Shown here one piece after another: positions 8,131-16,451 of a stretch of 64,000 nt of DNA. The stretch is from NCBI GenBank assembly GCA_963798745.1, contig CAWCUF010000006.1, forward strand, positions 257,426 to 321,425. The letters run 5' to 3'. A program made the translations under genes and the position numbers. Below the pieces are notes generated by a model. That model was not told where the DNA came from. It searched no databases and saw only the letters and a list, made by a program, of their open reading frames with translations. This stretch comes from Prado023 sp963798745. Lineage in GTDB: Bacteria; Actinomycetota; Actinomycetes; S36-B12; CAIYMF01. The stretch's first letter is position 1; the number at the start of each line of letters is the position of its first letter.

Positions 8131-10311
8131 GTGACGCCCCAGCCACCCCCACCCCCGCCCGCGGTCGACCCGCTGCTCGGCCGGGTGCTCGACGGGCGCT
8201 ATCGGATCGAGGCGTTCCTCGCCCGTGGGGGGATGGCCACGATCTACCGCGGGGCCGACCTGCGCCTGGACCGCACGGTCGCGATCAAGGTGATGCACCC
8301 CACGTTCGCCAGCGATCCGGGCTTCGTGGACCGCTTCCAGCGCGAGGCCCGCGCCGCCGCGCGGCTGAACAGCCCCTACGCGGTGGGCGTGCACGACCAG
8401 GGCAACGACGACGGGGTCACCTACCTGGTGATGGAGTACGTGCCCGGGCACACCGTGCGCGACGTGCTGCGCACCCACGGTGCGCTCCCGCCCGCCCAGG
8501 CCCTGGCCATCATCGAGCCGGTCCTGCAGGCCCTGGCCGCCGCCCACCTGGCCGGCTACATCCACCGCGACGTCAAGCCCGAGAACGTGCTGATCTCCGA
8601 GGACGGCCGGGTGAAGGTCACCGACTTCGGCCTGGCCCGGGCCATCGAGGGCGCCGACTCCGGCAAGACGCAGGGCCTGCTGCTGGGCACAGTTGCCTAC
8701 CTGTCCCCCGAGCAGGTCGAGCACGACCAGACCGATGCCCGCTCGGACGTGTACAGCGCCGGGATCCTGCTCTTCGAGCTGCTCACCGGGCAGGTGCCGT
8801 TCTCGGCCTCGGCGCCCATGCAGGTCGCCTACCGGCACGTTCACGAGAACGTCCCGGCCCCCTCGACCCTGCGCCCGGACCTGCCCGAGGGCCTCGACGA
8901 GCTGACCCTCACCGCGACTCGGCGCTACCCGCAGGACCGGTTCGGCGCCGCGGACGAGTTCCTGGCCGCCGTGCGCGCGCAGCGCACGGCGCTGCCCCCC
9001 TCCCCCGCCTGGGCGCCGTCGCCCACCGACACCCTGGTGGTCCCCCACGAGCCCGGCGTCGGCGCTGCCGCCGGTGCGGGCGCCGAGGACGTGGCCGTGG
9101 CCGGGGCTGCGGCCGGTGGCGTGGCCGGGATGGCGGCCGCGGCGGCAGCACGAGCAGCCGGCGGACCCGCCGGCGACCTCGAGGCGCCCGAGTGGGTGAA
9201 CCAGCCCGCCGAGAGCCCCGAGCCCTCCGGCGATCACGGACCCTCCGACACCGACCACGTCGCGCAGGCCGGGTCCAGCGGTCCGGACGCCGCCGATGCG
9301 GCGCACCCACCCGGACCGGGCACCGCCCAGATCCAACCCGTCGCAGGCGAGGGCGCGATGGACCCGCCGTACTCCACCGAGGTCAGCTACCACACGGCCG
9401 AGGACGGTGGCGCCCCGGCGGCCCGCCCCCGGCGGGGTCGCAAGGCGATCTGGCTCGGCGTCGCGGCCCTGCTCAGCCTGGGCGCGCTGCTGTTCGTCGC
9501 CTTCGGTCCGCTGCAGCGGGTGAACGTGCCTGACGTCACCAACAAGACCCCCACCGAGGCGGCCGCGATCCTCGCGCTGGCCAACCTCGAGCTCGACAGC
9601 TCGGACACCGACTACTCGGAGGACATCGCGCAGGGAAGGATCATCAGCACCGACCCGGCCGCCACCTTCTCCACCCGCAGTGGCAGCACGATCGCGGCGG
9701 TGGTCAGCCTGGGTCCGGAGCGCTACGAGGTCCCCAAGCTCAGGAAACTCACGATCGAGGAGGCCGAGGTCGCCCTCGGCGCGGCGAACCTGACTCTGGG
9801 CGAGCAGACCAAGGCCTTCGATCAGGACATCAAGAAGGGCGACATCATCAGCAGCGACCCCGACGCGGGGGCGTCGGTGAAGCCCGACACGGAGGTCGCG
9901 GTCGTGGTGTCCAAGGGCCGCGAGCCGGTGACGATGCCCGAGTTGGCCGGGACCGACGCCGACGAGGCCGAGGCGGCCCTGACCGAGCTCGGCCTCGACG
10001 TCGACCGCAGCGAGGAGTTCAACGATTCGGTGGCCAAGGACCTGGTGATCAGCACCGACCCCAAGGCCGAGGCCACCGCCTTCAGGGGCGACACCGTCGA
10101 GCTGGTGGTGTCCAAGGGCCCACCGCTGGTCGAGGTGCCCAACGTCGTCGGGCGCAACGAGGAGGACGCGCGAGCGGCTCTGGAAGGGGCTGGTTTCGCC
10201 GTGAAGGTCAACAAGCCCTTGGGCTTCGTGATCTTCGGGGTCAACGCCCAGAACCCGCGCGGGGGCACGGAGGCGCCGAAGGGCTCGACCGTGACGATCA
10301 CCGTTGTCTAG
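8131..10311 (+). CDS. PASTA-domain serine/threonine protein kinase (PknB/PknL type)
   Basis: A 726-residue transmembrane Ser/Thr kinase. The kinase domain (about 20-290) has the Gly-rich loop ARGGMATIY, Lys53 in VAIK, the catalytic HRDVKPEN with Asp147 and DFG at 165-167. A Pro/Ala/Gly-rich juxtamembrane linker follows, then one transmembrane helix near residues 440-460 and four extracellular PASTA repeats (about 465-725) that would sense peptidoglycan fragments. In mycobacteria the kinase near the class II DAHP synthase and mannosyltransferase genes is PknL, and the same neighbours occur here (aroG, mptB), so PknL is a likely equivalent. The GTG start fits a leaderless promoter. The stop overlaps the next gene by 8 nt. 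Confidence 0.93.
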   Translation: MTPQPPPPPPAVDPLLGRVLDGRYRIEAFLARGGMATIYRGADLRLDRTVAIKVMHPTFASDPGFVDRFQREARAAARLNSPYAVGVHDQGNDDGVTYLVMEYVPGHTVRDVLRTHGALPPAQALAIIEPVLQALAAAHLAGYIHRDVKPENVLISEDGRVKVTDFGLARAIEGADSGKTQGLLLGTVAYLSPEQVEHDQTDARSDVYSAGILLFELLTGQVPFSASAPMQVAYRHVHENVPAPSTLRPDLPEGLDELTLTATRRYPQDRFGAADEFLAAVRAQRTALPPSPAWAPSPTDTLVVPHEPGVGAAAGAGAEDVAVAGAAAGGVAGMAAAAAARAAGGPAGDLEAPEWVNQPAESPEPSGDHGPSDTDHVAQAGSSGPDAADAAHPPGPGTAQIQPVAGEGAMDPPYSTEVSYHTAEDGGAPAARPRRGRKAIWLGVAALLSLGALLFVAFGPLQRVNVPDVTNKTPTEAAAILALANLELDSSDTDYSEDIAQGRIISTDPAATFSTRSGSTIAAVVSLGPERYEVPKLRKLTIEEAEVALGAANLTLGEQTKAFDQDIKKGDIISSDPDAGASVKPDTEVAVVVSKGREPVTMPELAGTDADEAEAALTELGLDVDRSEEFNDSVAKDLVISTDPKAEATAFRGDTVELVVSKGPPLVEVPNVVGRNEEDARAALEGAGFAVKVNKPLGFVIFGVNAQNPRGGTEAPKGSTVTITVV

Positions 10312-11215
10312 CCTCTCCTGGGCGCGCAACCACCACACCCTGGCCACCCTGGCCCTGGTGGGTGTCACAGCCGTCTGGGGCGGGACCTTCCTGGTCGTCC
10401 AGGACGCCGTGGAACAGACGCCGGTGCTCCCGTTCCTGTTCTGGCGCTTCGCGCTCGCTGCCCTGGTGCTGGCCGCGCTGCGCCCCGGGGCAGTGCTGCG
10501 CATGGACCCGGTGAAGCGTCGGCACGGCGTGTGGCTGGGCCTGCTGCTCGGCAGCGCGTACGTGGCCCAGACCTTCGGTCTGCTGCACACCTCATCGACC
10601 GTGTCCGGGTTCATCACGGGGATGTTCGTCGTGTTCACGCCCCTGATCGGCTGGCTGGTGCTGGGCCAGCCGATCACCCCCGCGGTCTGGGTCGGCGTCG
10701 CCCTGGCCACCACCGGGTTGGGCCTGATCAGCCTGACCGGGCTGTCCCTCGGGTTCGGCGAGCTGCTCACGCTCGCGTGCGCGGCGCTGTTCGGGGCCCA
10801 CATCGTCGGACTCGGTCAGTGGTCGACCGCCTCGGACGCCTACGGCCTGACCGTCCTGCAACTGGGGGTCGTGGCGCTCATGTGCCTGCTCGCCTCGCCG
10901 TTGCAGGGCGGGATGGCCCTGCCTCCCAACGCCGCGGTGTGGCTGGCCATCGGGTTCCTGGCGATCGCGGCCACCGCCCTGGCGTTCCTGGCCCAGGCCT
11001 GGGCGCAGACGCACATGAGCGCCCCGCGCGCGGCCATCGTGCTGACCCTGGAGCCGGTGTTCGCCGGCATCTTCGGGGTGAGCGTCGGCGGCGACGAGCT
11101 GACCGGGCGGATCCTGGCCGGCGGGGTGTGCATCGTGGCGGCGATGTACGTCGTGGAGTTCGGCGCCCGGTTCAGCCGTCGACCGCTGATCCCGCAGGAT
11201 GCCGCGACCTCCTGA
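10304..11215 (+). CDS. EamA/DMT-family transporter
   Basis: A 303-residue membrane protein with ten predicted helices arranged as two EamA repeats, the drug/metabolite exporter superfamily. The first repeat opens with LALVGVTAVWGGTFLVVQDA and the second ends LEPVFAGIFGVSVGGDELTG, the usual EamA signature before the last helix. The start is TTG at 10304, inside the kinase stop region: an in-frame stop lies just upstream and the next possible starts fall within the first helix. This gives an 8-nt overlap and suggests translational coupling to the kinase. The substrate cannot be inferred. Confidence 0.85.
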   Translation: MSSLSWARNHHTLATLALVGVTAVWGGTFLVVQDAVEQTPVLPFLFWRFALAALVLAALRPGAVLRMDPVKRRHGVWLGLLLGSAYVAQTFGLLHTSSTVSGFITGMFVVFTPLIGWLVLGQPITPAVWVGVALATTGLGLISLTGLSLGFGELLTLACAALFGAHIVGLGQWSTASDAYGLTVLQLGVVALMCLLASPLQGGMALPPNAAVWLAIGFLAIAATALAFLAQAWAQTHMSAPRAAIVLTLEPVFAGIFGVSVGGDELTGRILAGGVCIVAAMYVVEFGARFSRRPLIPQDAATS

Positions 11216-11376
11216 GCGACTCGCGGAGGGCCTCGGCCAACCTCCCTGGGCCATCCGGCGGGCAGCCGACGCGGTGCACGCCCTGGGCGGGCCCTGCGGG
11301 GGTCCGGCGAACCGCACGAGCGCGGTCCGGCGTGGGCCGTGTTATCGCCGCCGAGCCCTCAGCCTGCGGCTGCGGC

Positions 11377-12411
11377 TCAGTGGGTGAGCAGGTCGCCCAG
11401 CACCTCGATCGCCCGGTCGACACCCTGGTCATCGACATCGAGGTGGGTGACCAGCCGGGCGGTGTGCGGGCCGAGCACGCTCACCGCGACCCCCCGCCGA
11501 CCGGCCGCTGCGGCGAGGTCGGGCGCTTTCGGCCCGGCAGTGAGGTCCAGGACCACGATGTTGGTGTCCACCTCGTCGGGCGTGACCACATCCGGGCGGA
11601 CTGCCGCGAACGCGTCGGCCAGCGCACGCGCCCGCGCGTGATCCTCGGCCAGCCGGGCGACGTTGTGGTCCAGGGCGTACAGCCCGGCGGCGGCGAGGAT
11701 GCCCACCTGACGCATCCCGGCGCCGTACCGCTTGCGCCACACCCGAGCCGCGGCGATCCGCTCGGCCGAGGCGACCAGCACCGAGCCCACCGGGGCGCCG
11801 AGCCCCTTGGACAGGCACACCGACACAGTGTCGAACAACCCACCGATGTCGGCCGGCGCCACACCGGTGGTCACGTGCGCGTTCCAGAGCCGGGCCCCGT
11901 CGAGGTGCAGCGCGACACCCGTCCGCTGCGACCACTCGCGCAGCACCCGCAGGTCGGCGAGCTCCTGGACGGTTCCACCGCCGAAGTTGTGGCTGTCCTC
12001 CACAGCTATCGCCGCCGTCGACACCAGATAGGGCCCAGCATCGGGGACGGCCATGGCGATCACCTCGGCAGGGTCGAGCTTGCCGCGCGGCGCCGACCAG
12101 GTGCGGGTGGTGATCCCGCCGAGTACCGCATGGGCGCCGAGTTCGGCGCGCACGACGTGGGCCATCCGGTCACAGAGCAGCTCCGCACCGGCCGGCACGA
12201 GCAGCCGGACCCCGAGCTGGTTGCCCAGCGAACCCGAGGGCACGAACAGGCCCGCCTCGTGGCCCAGCAGCGCAGCCATCCGGGCCTCGAGGGCGTTCAC
12301 GGTGGGATCCTCGCCGTAGACGTCGTCGCCCACGTCGGCGTCGGCCATGGCTGACCGCATGCCGGGACTGGGACGGGTTACGGTATCCGAGCGCAGGTCG
12401 ACGAGGTCCAC
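11377..12411 (-). CDS. ltaE: Low-specificity L-threonine aldolase
   Basis: A 344-residue PLP enzyme of the beta-eliminating lyase fold that cleaves threonine or allo-threonine to glycine and acetaldehyde. It begins VDLVDLRSDTVTRPSPGMR, the canonical start of the family, with GDDVYGEDPTVNALE, the Asp-containing HLDGARLWNA, and the PLP lysine in SVCLSKGLGAPVGS. The GTG start at 12411 follows a TAGGCT -10 box by 8 nt. The gene is convergent with the EamA gene (about 160 bp apart, with only a weak hairpin near 11365-11385) and divergent from a lipoprotein gene. The length is normal. Confidence 0.92.
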   Translation of the reverse strand: MDLVDLRSDTVTRPSPGMRSAMADADVGDDVYGEDPTVNALEARMAALLGHEAGLFVPSGSLGNQLGVRLLVPAGAELLCDRMAHVVRAELGAHAVLGGITTRTWSAPRGKLDPAEVIAMAVPDAGPYLVSTAAIAVEDSHNFGGGTVQELADLRVLREWSQRTGVALHLDGARLWNAHVTTGVAPADIGGLFDTVSVCLSKGLGAPVGSVLVASAERIAAARVWRKRYGAGMRQVGILAAAGLYALDHNVARLAEDHARARALADAFAAVRPDVVTPDEVDTNIVVLDLTAGPKAPDLAAAAGRRGVAVSVLGPHTARLVTHLDVDDQGVDRAIEVLGDLLTH

Positions 12412-12419
12412 GGGCCGAC

Positions 12420-12425
12420 AGCCTA
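12420..12425 (-). promoter_or_regulatory. Leaderless -10 box of the threonine aldolase gene
   Basis: Minus-strand TAGGCT separated by 8 nt from GTG 12411, the same arrangement as at 8089-8094. Confidence 0.5.
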
Positions 12426-12482
12426 CGCAGGCCGCCCCGCACCGCTGCGCGGCCCAGCGATGCTCCAGGAGGAGGACGGCCC

Positions 12483-13205
12483 GTGCCCAGGTCCAGGACA
12501 TGGCGCAGCGCCGCGGCAGCGGCGGTTGGGGGGGTGCTGCTGCTCGCCGGCTGCGGGCCGTTGCCGCCCACCGACGCCGAGTTGCTCCAGTTCGTGTCAC
12601 TGACCCAGGACGACGCCGCCGAAGGGGCGATCGTGGCTCCCTACGAGGGCGGCGCCGAGGTGTTCGGTCGGGTGTCGCTGGACCTCTGCTACGGGGATTT
12701 CCCCAGCGAGACCCTGCGCAGCGGTCGCAACCAGGTCGGGATGTTCGACGTCGGCGGCGGCGCACAGGTCAGCAGCGAGGCGATCCTGTACCCGACCCCG
12801 GCCGATGCCGAGCAGGCGATGGACGAGCTCCGCACAGCCGCCGCGGACTGCCCGGACGAGCCCGTGGATCCCCCACAACAGGACCGCGAGCCGCTGACCT
12901 GGCAGTTCGACGACGCACCCGACGCAGACTGGGCCGACCAGCCGGGGGTCGCCCGTCAGGCCTACGCGTTCACCGCGACCAGTCCCGCGGAGGAGACCGT
13001 GCGCAGCACGGCCACCTATCTGCAGCGCGGCCGGATGATCCTCGCCCTCTACTCCACACCACCGGACAGCCCCTCGGCGGTGCTGCGCAATGCTCCCGAC
13101 CAGGAGCGCTTCGTCGCGGTCATGGGCTCCCGCCTGGCCGCCCTGCCGCAGCGCGCCTTGCAGCAGGGCGAGCCGTTGGAGGACCCCGACGCCCTGGACG
13201 CGTGA
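12483..13205 (+). CDS. Predicted lipoprotein, possible PknH-like sensor domain
   Basis: A 240-residue exported lipoprotein. The signal peptide ends with the lipobox VLLLAGC (Cys24). The mature part has two cysteines (in DLCYGDFPSE and AADCPDEP) that could form a disulfide, plus FAFTATSPAEETVRS-like strands and an AVLRNAPDQERFVAVM helix. The overall pattern resembles the PknH-type extracellular sensor domain found in actinobacterial lipoproteins, but this is only a resemblance and no function is assigned. The GTG start has an AGGAGGA site 5-6 nt upstream. It is divergent from ltaE and convergent with aroG across a long palindrome. Confidence 0.75.
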   Translation: MPRSRTWRSAAAAAVGGVLLLAGCGPLPPTDAELLQFVSLTQDDAAEGAIVAPYEGGAEVFGRVSLDLCYGDFPSETLRSGRNQVGMFDVGGGAQVSSEAILYPTPADAEQAMDELRTAAADCPDEPVDPPQQDREPLTWQFDDAPDADWADQPGVARQAYAFTATSPAEETVRSTATYLQRGRMILALYSTPPDSPSAVLRNAPDQERFVAVMGSRLAALPQRALQQGEPLEDPDALDA

Positions 13206-13238
13206 GCTCGGCCGGTGGGCTGGGCCGGCGGGAGTAGC

Positions 13239-13405
13239 AACGCCGAGTTGTGGTCGAAAGAAGCCCCGGTGCGCCCGCGCCAGCATCTCAATGCGCTCCG
13301 CGTGGTTGAACCCGGGCTGCTTCGGACCCGCCTTTCAACCACGCGGAGCGCATTGACCGCTGGTGCCGCAGCGCGCAGGGGCCGGTTCAACCAGAAGTCG
13401 GCGTT
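13239..13405. repeat. 167-bp intergenic near-palindrome with nested arms
   Basis: A perfect 23-nt inverted repeat (13288-13310 and 13334-13356, TCAATGCGCTCCGCGTGGTT...) surrounds a 23-nt centre that itself can fold (CGGG/CCCG). An outer imperfect pair (13239-13258 and 13386-13405, 17 of 20 bases matching) has exactly the same centre at 13322. It fills the gap between the convergent lipoprotein and aroG genes. It could act as a bidirectional terminator, but it has no T tract and is far longer than usual. A palindromic mobile repeat or a protein-binding region are alternatives. Confidence 0.8.
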
Positions 13406-13420
13406 CGGATCGGCAGGCGC

Positions 13421-14776
13421 TCAGCGCTTGACGAGCATCTCGGCCACGGAGAACGCCAGCTCCAGGGACTGCACGCGATTGAGCCGCGGGTCGCAGGCAG
13501 TCTCGTAGCGCAGGCCCAGGCCGTCCTCGGTGACCCCGGAGATCCCGCCGACGCACTCGGTCACGTCGTCGCCGGTGAGCTCGACGTGCAGCCCGCCGGG
13601 GTGCACGCCCTCGGCGCGCATCACCTCGAAGAAGCCGGTGACCTCTTCCATCACGTCGACGTAGGAGCGGGTCTTGTGCCCGGACGAGGCCTCGAACGTG
13701 TTGCCGTGCATCGGGTCGCAGACCCAGAGCACCGGATGCCCTGAGGCGCGCACCGCACGGACCAGGTCCGGCAGCGCCGTGCGGATCCGGCCCGCCCCCA
13801 TCCGCGTGATGAACGTCAGACGACCCGGGGTCTGGTCGGGGTCGAGCACGTCGGCCAGGGCGACGACGTCAGCCGGGGTGCTGGTCGGCCCGAGCTTGAC
13901 CCCGATCGGGTTGCGGATGTCGCGGGCGAACTCCACATGGGCGCCGTCGAGGTGCCGGGTGCGCTCTCCGATCCAGAGGAAGTGCGCTGAGACGTCGTAG
14001 GGCAGGCCGGTGCGTGAGTCGATCCGGGTCAGGGCGTCCTCGTAGTCCAGCAGCAGGGCCTCGTGCCCGGAGTAGAACTCGACCCGGTGGAACTCCTCGG
14101 GCTCGGCGCCGCAGGCCTTCATGAACGACAGCGCCCGGTCGATCTCACCGGCCATCATGTCGTAGCGCCGCCCGGCCTCGGTCGAGGCGACGAAGTCCTG
14201 GTTCCAGGAGTGCACGTGGCGCAGGTCGGCATAGCCACCCTGGGTGAACGCGCGCACGAGGTTCAGCGTCGCGCTGGCGGTGTTGTACGCGGCCACGAGC
14301 CGCTGCGGATCGGCGCGGCGCGCCTGCGCGGTCGGCGTCACGTCGTTCACCGCGTCCCCGCGGTAGCTGGGGATGGCCACCCCGTCGACGATCTCGGTGT
14401 CGCTGCTGCGCGGCTTCGCGTACTGGCCGGCGATCCGACCGACCTTGACCACCGGCATGGACGCGCCGTAGGTCAGCACGATGGCCATCTGCAGCACGGT
14501 CTTGAGCTTGGCGCGGATCGCGTCGGCCGTGGCCCCGGCGAACGTCTCGGCGCAGTCCCCGCCCATCAGCAGGAACGCGTCCCCACGGGCCACGTCGGCC
14601 AACCGCTCGGTGAGCTGGTCGACCTCACCGGCGAAGACCAGGGGCGGCAGCCGGCGCAGGGCCGCTGTGGCCTGCGCCAGCGCTACGGGGTCCGGCCAGG
14701 TCGGCTGCTGGACGGCAGCGCCCAGTCGGACGGGGTTCTCGGGGGCTGCGGTCAGGGCCGCATCCTGCACGGACAT
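13421..14776 (-). CDS. aroG: Class II 3-deoxy-7-phosphoheptulonate (DAHP) synthase
   Basis: A 451-residue plant-type (class II) DAHP synthase that condenses phosphoenolpyruvate and erythrose 4-phosphate, the first step of aromatic amino acid synthesis. Recognisable segments are LLMGGDCAETFA (metal-binding Cys), VVKVGRIAGQYAKPRS, SHFLW-type DVSAHFLWIGERTR, PIGVKLGPT, and VLWVCDPMHGNT followed by TRSYVDVMEEV. The length matches the mycobacterial enzyme. The ATG at 14776 has a TACCCT -10 box 7 nt upstream. The neighbouring PASTA kinase matches the mycobacterial gene neighbourhood. trpD at 32.6 kb belongs to a branch fed by this pathway. Confidence 0.95.
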   Translation of the reverse strand: MSVQDAALTAAPENPVRLGAAVQQPTWPDPVALAQATAALRRLPPLVFAGEVDQLTERLADVARGDAFLLMGGDCAETFAGATADAIRAKLKTVLQMAIVLTYGASMPVVKVGRIAGQYAKPRSSDTEIVDGVAIPSYRGDAVNDVTPTAQARRADPQRLVAAYNTASATLNLVRAFTQGGYADLRHVHSWNQDFVASTEAGRRYDMMAGEIDRALSFMKACGAEPEEFHRVEFYSGHEALLLDYEDALTRIDSRTGLPYDVSAHFLWIGERTRHLDGAHVEFARDIRNPIGVKLGPTSTPADVVALADVLDPDQTPGRLTFITRMGAGRIRTALPDLVRAVRASGHPVLWVCDPMHGNTFEASSGHKTRSYVDVMEEVTGFFEVMRAEGVHPGGLHVELTGDDVTECVGGISGVTEDGLGLRYETACDPRLNRVQSLELAFSVAEMLVKR

Positions 14777-14783
14777 GCGCCCA

Positions 14784-14789
14784 AGGGTA
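14784..14789 (-). promoter_or_regulatory. Leaderless -10 box of aroG
   Basis: Minus-strand TACCCT with 7 nt to ATG 14776. Confidence 0.5.
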
Positions 14790-14882
14790 TGCCAGGCGGG
14801 CCGGTGGGTCCGACCGCGCGCGGTCCGCTGCGCGGGCCTCGTGCCACCGACCGGACGCCGGAGCACCCCCAACCCACGCGTA

Positions 14883-14920
14883 CCGGTCCGCCCCACCTGC
14901 GCTCAGGTCGGGTGGACCGG
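14883..14920 (-). terminator. Hairpin downstream of the phosphofructokinase gene
   Basis: Two 17-nt arms (14883-14899 and 14904-14920) pair at 15 of 17 positions around a CGCT loop, 18 nt after the pfp stop codon. There is no T run, as is common for GC-rich actinobacterial terminators. Confidence 0.55.
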
Positions 14921-14937
14921 AGCCGACGAACAGGCTT

Positions 14938-16164
14938 TCAGTGCTCCACGTGCACCGCGGCACGCTTGGGCTGGCCGATGCCTTCGAGCAGCTCGCCGAA
15001 CCAGGGCGCCTCGATGTCGAAGTTCTTGCCACCCTTGATCCGGTCGAACTCGATGGCGCGCAGCACGTCGCCGCGCTCCTCGTCGTGACCCACCAGCCCA
15101 CTGCCACCAGCCAGCGCCACCTGCACCGCGGTGTCCACGCAGGACTTGATCAGCTCGAGGTCGCGGGCGTTCGCCGCGGCGGCACGCGAGTAGTAGCCGC
15201 TCTTCTGGATCAGGACCTTGCCGGCCTCGATCATCGGCGCGAACTGCTCGGCGAACCATTGGCCCGGGTTGATCTCGTCGAGGCGCACGTGCCCGAACGC
15301 GTCGCGCGGCACGGTCTCGCCGGCAGCCTCCATCTGGGCCACGATCGAGTCGACGCCGGCACCCTCGGACAGGAAGATGTTGACGTTGCCGACCTCGTCC
15401 ATGACGGCCTTGAGCCGCTCCGCCTCGGCGGCGAGGTCCAGTTCCATCTCGGGCACGAACACCGCGTGCACGTCGCGGCGCACCCGGGGCACGCCGAACT
15501 CGGGCAGCCACTCCTTGTGGTCGAGCAGGGCGCGGTAGGACTGCGCCGTGGCAGCGGTCAGCCAGCCGCAGTTACGGCCCATCACCTCGTGGACGACCAG
15601 CGTGCGCGGGTTGGCACTGTGCTCGGAGACCACGTTCCAGAAGAACTCCGCGCCCTCGTCGGCCGCGGTCCACGCGCCCAGGGACTGCTTGATGGGGATG
15701 ACGTCGTTGTCGATCGTCTTGGGCAGGCCGACGACGTGCAGCTCGTAGCCGTTCGTGTGCAGGAAGGCCGCGAGGTCGGCAGCCGCGGTGTTGGTGTCAT
15801 CGCCGCCGATCGTGTGCAGCACGTCGACCCCGTCGGCGACCAACTGGTCGGCAGCGACCTGTTGCGGGTCCTGGCCCTCGGAGACCAGGCCACGCTTGAC
15901 GCAGTCGGCCACGTTGGTCAGCTTGACCCGGCTGTTCACGATCGGGCTGCCCCCGAAGTCGTGGAGCAGGTGGGCCTTCTCGCGGACCAGTGGGCTCACC
16001 TCCATCTTCTCGCCGAGCAGCAGGCCCTGATAGCCCCCGCGGTAGGCGATGATCTCGATGTCCGGCGCGACCTCGGTGTAGCGCTGGATCAGCCCTCCCA
16101 CGGCTGAGGACAGGCAGGGCGCGAGCCCGCCGGCGGTGAGCAGGGCAACCTTCTTGACAGTCAT
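14938..16164 (-). CDS. pfp: Pyrophosphate-dependent 6-phosphofructokinase
   Basis: A 408-residue phosphofructokinase. The GGDDTN motif (TIGGDDTNTAA) has Asp where ATP enzymes have Gly, and together with the Lys of LPKTIDNDV this is the established mark of PPi use. Other conserved parts are LLTAGGLAPCLSSAVGG at the start, VVHEVMGRNCGWLTAATA and the substrate-binding region INPGQWFAEQFAP. The start at 16164 is supported by a GGAAGG site; the longer frame has no signal. It would give reversible fructose 6-phosphate/fructose 1,6-bisphosphate conversion in the cytoplasm. It is transcribed divergently from glpK across 287 bp. Confidence 0.92.
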   Translation of the reverse strand: MTVKKVALLTAGGLAPCLSSAVGGLIQRYTEVAPDIEIIAYRGGYQGLLLGEKMEVSPLVREKAHLLHDFGGSPIVNSRVKLTNVADCVKRGLVSEGQDPQQVAADQLVADGVDVLHTIGGDDTNTAAADLAAFLHTNGYELHVVGLPKTIDNDVIPIKQSLGAWTAADEGAEFFWNVVSEHSANPRTLVVHEVMGRNCGWLTAATAQSYRALLDHKEWLPEFGVPRVRRDVHAVFVPEMELDLAAEAERLKAVMDEVGNVNIFLSEGAGVDSIVAQMEAAGETVPRDAFGHVRLDEINPGQWFAEQFAPMIEAGKVLIQKSGYYSRAAAANARDLELIKSCVDTAVQVALAGGSGLVGHDEERGDVLRAIEFDRIKGGKNFDIEAPWFGELLEGIGQPKRAAVHVEH

Positions 16165-16333
16165 GGGGCAACCTTCCGTGGACCGGTTCGACGACGGGGC
16201 CACGCTACCGATGCTGACGCCGGAACGCCGGTCGGCAGAGCCCTGCCCGCGGGCCCGTCCGGTCGCGCGGGCATCCGCCAGCACCCGGCTGAACGCGGCT
16301 CAAGTCGTCGTCGCCAGGCGCCGAATCGAACAG

Positions 16334-16372
16334 CAAGACCCGGTGCCCCTTCATGGCGGACACCGGGTCTTG
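16334..16372. repeat. Perfect 12-bp inverted repeat between pfp and glpK
   Basis: CAAGACCCGGTG (16334-16345) and CACCGGGTCTTG (16361-16372) form a perfect stem with a 15-nt loop, in the divergent intergenic region about 65 bp upstream of the glpK -10 box. It could be an operator or a leader hairpin of pfp. A weaker dyad (GGTGG...CCACC) lies at about 16395-16414. Confidence 0.6.
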
Positions 16373-16437
16373 GCCGTCCGCGCGCCGATGGTCCGGTGGT
16401 GGGCCCGCTGGGCCACCCAGACCGAGGACTGTTGTCC

Positions 16438-16443
16438 TAGGGT
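16438..16443 (+). promoter_or_regulatory. Leaderless -10 box of glpK
   Basis: TAGGGT followed by 8 nt and the ATG at 16452. Confidence 0.5.
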
Positions 16444-16451
16444 GAGCGTCC

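Noticed and set aside
8092..10803. A 903-codon open frame opposite the PASTA kinase
   Set aside because: No domains, His/Gln/Arg/Gly-rich composition, and complete overlap with a well-supported gene.
11360..11390. Hairpin between EamA and threonine aldolase as a terminator
   Set aside because: Only a 5-bp outer stem with a small inner stem; too weak to call.
16290..16400. Possible tRNA on the minus strand (T-loop-like GTTCGATTC)
   Set aside because: No matching acceptor stem, no D arm and no CCA end; the 12-bp stem nearby does not fit an anticodon arm.
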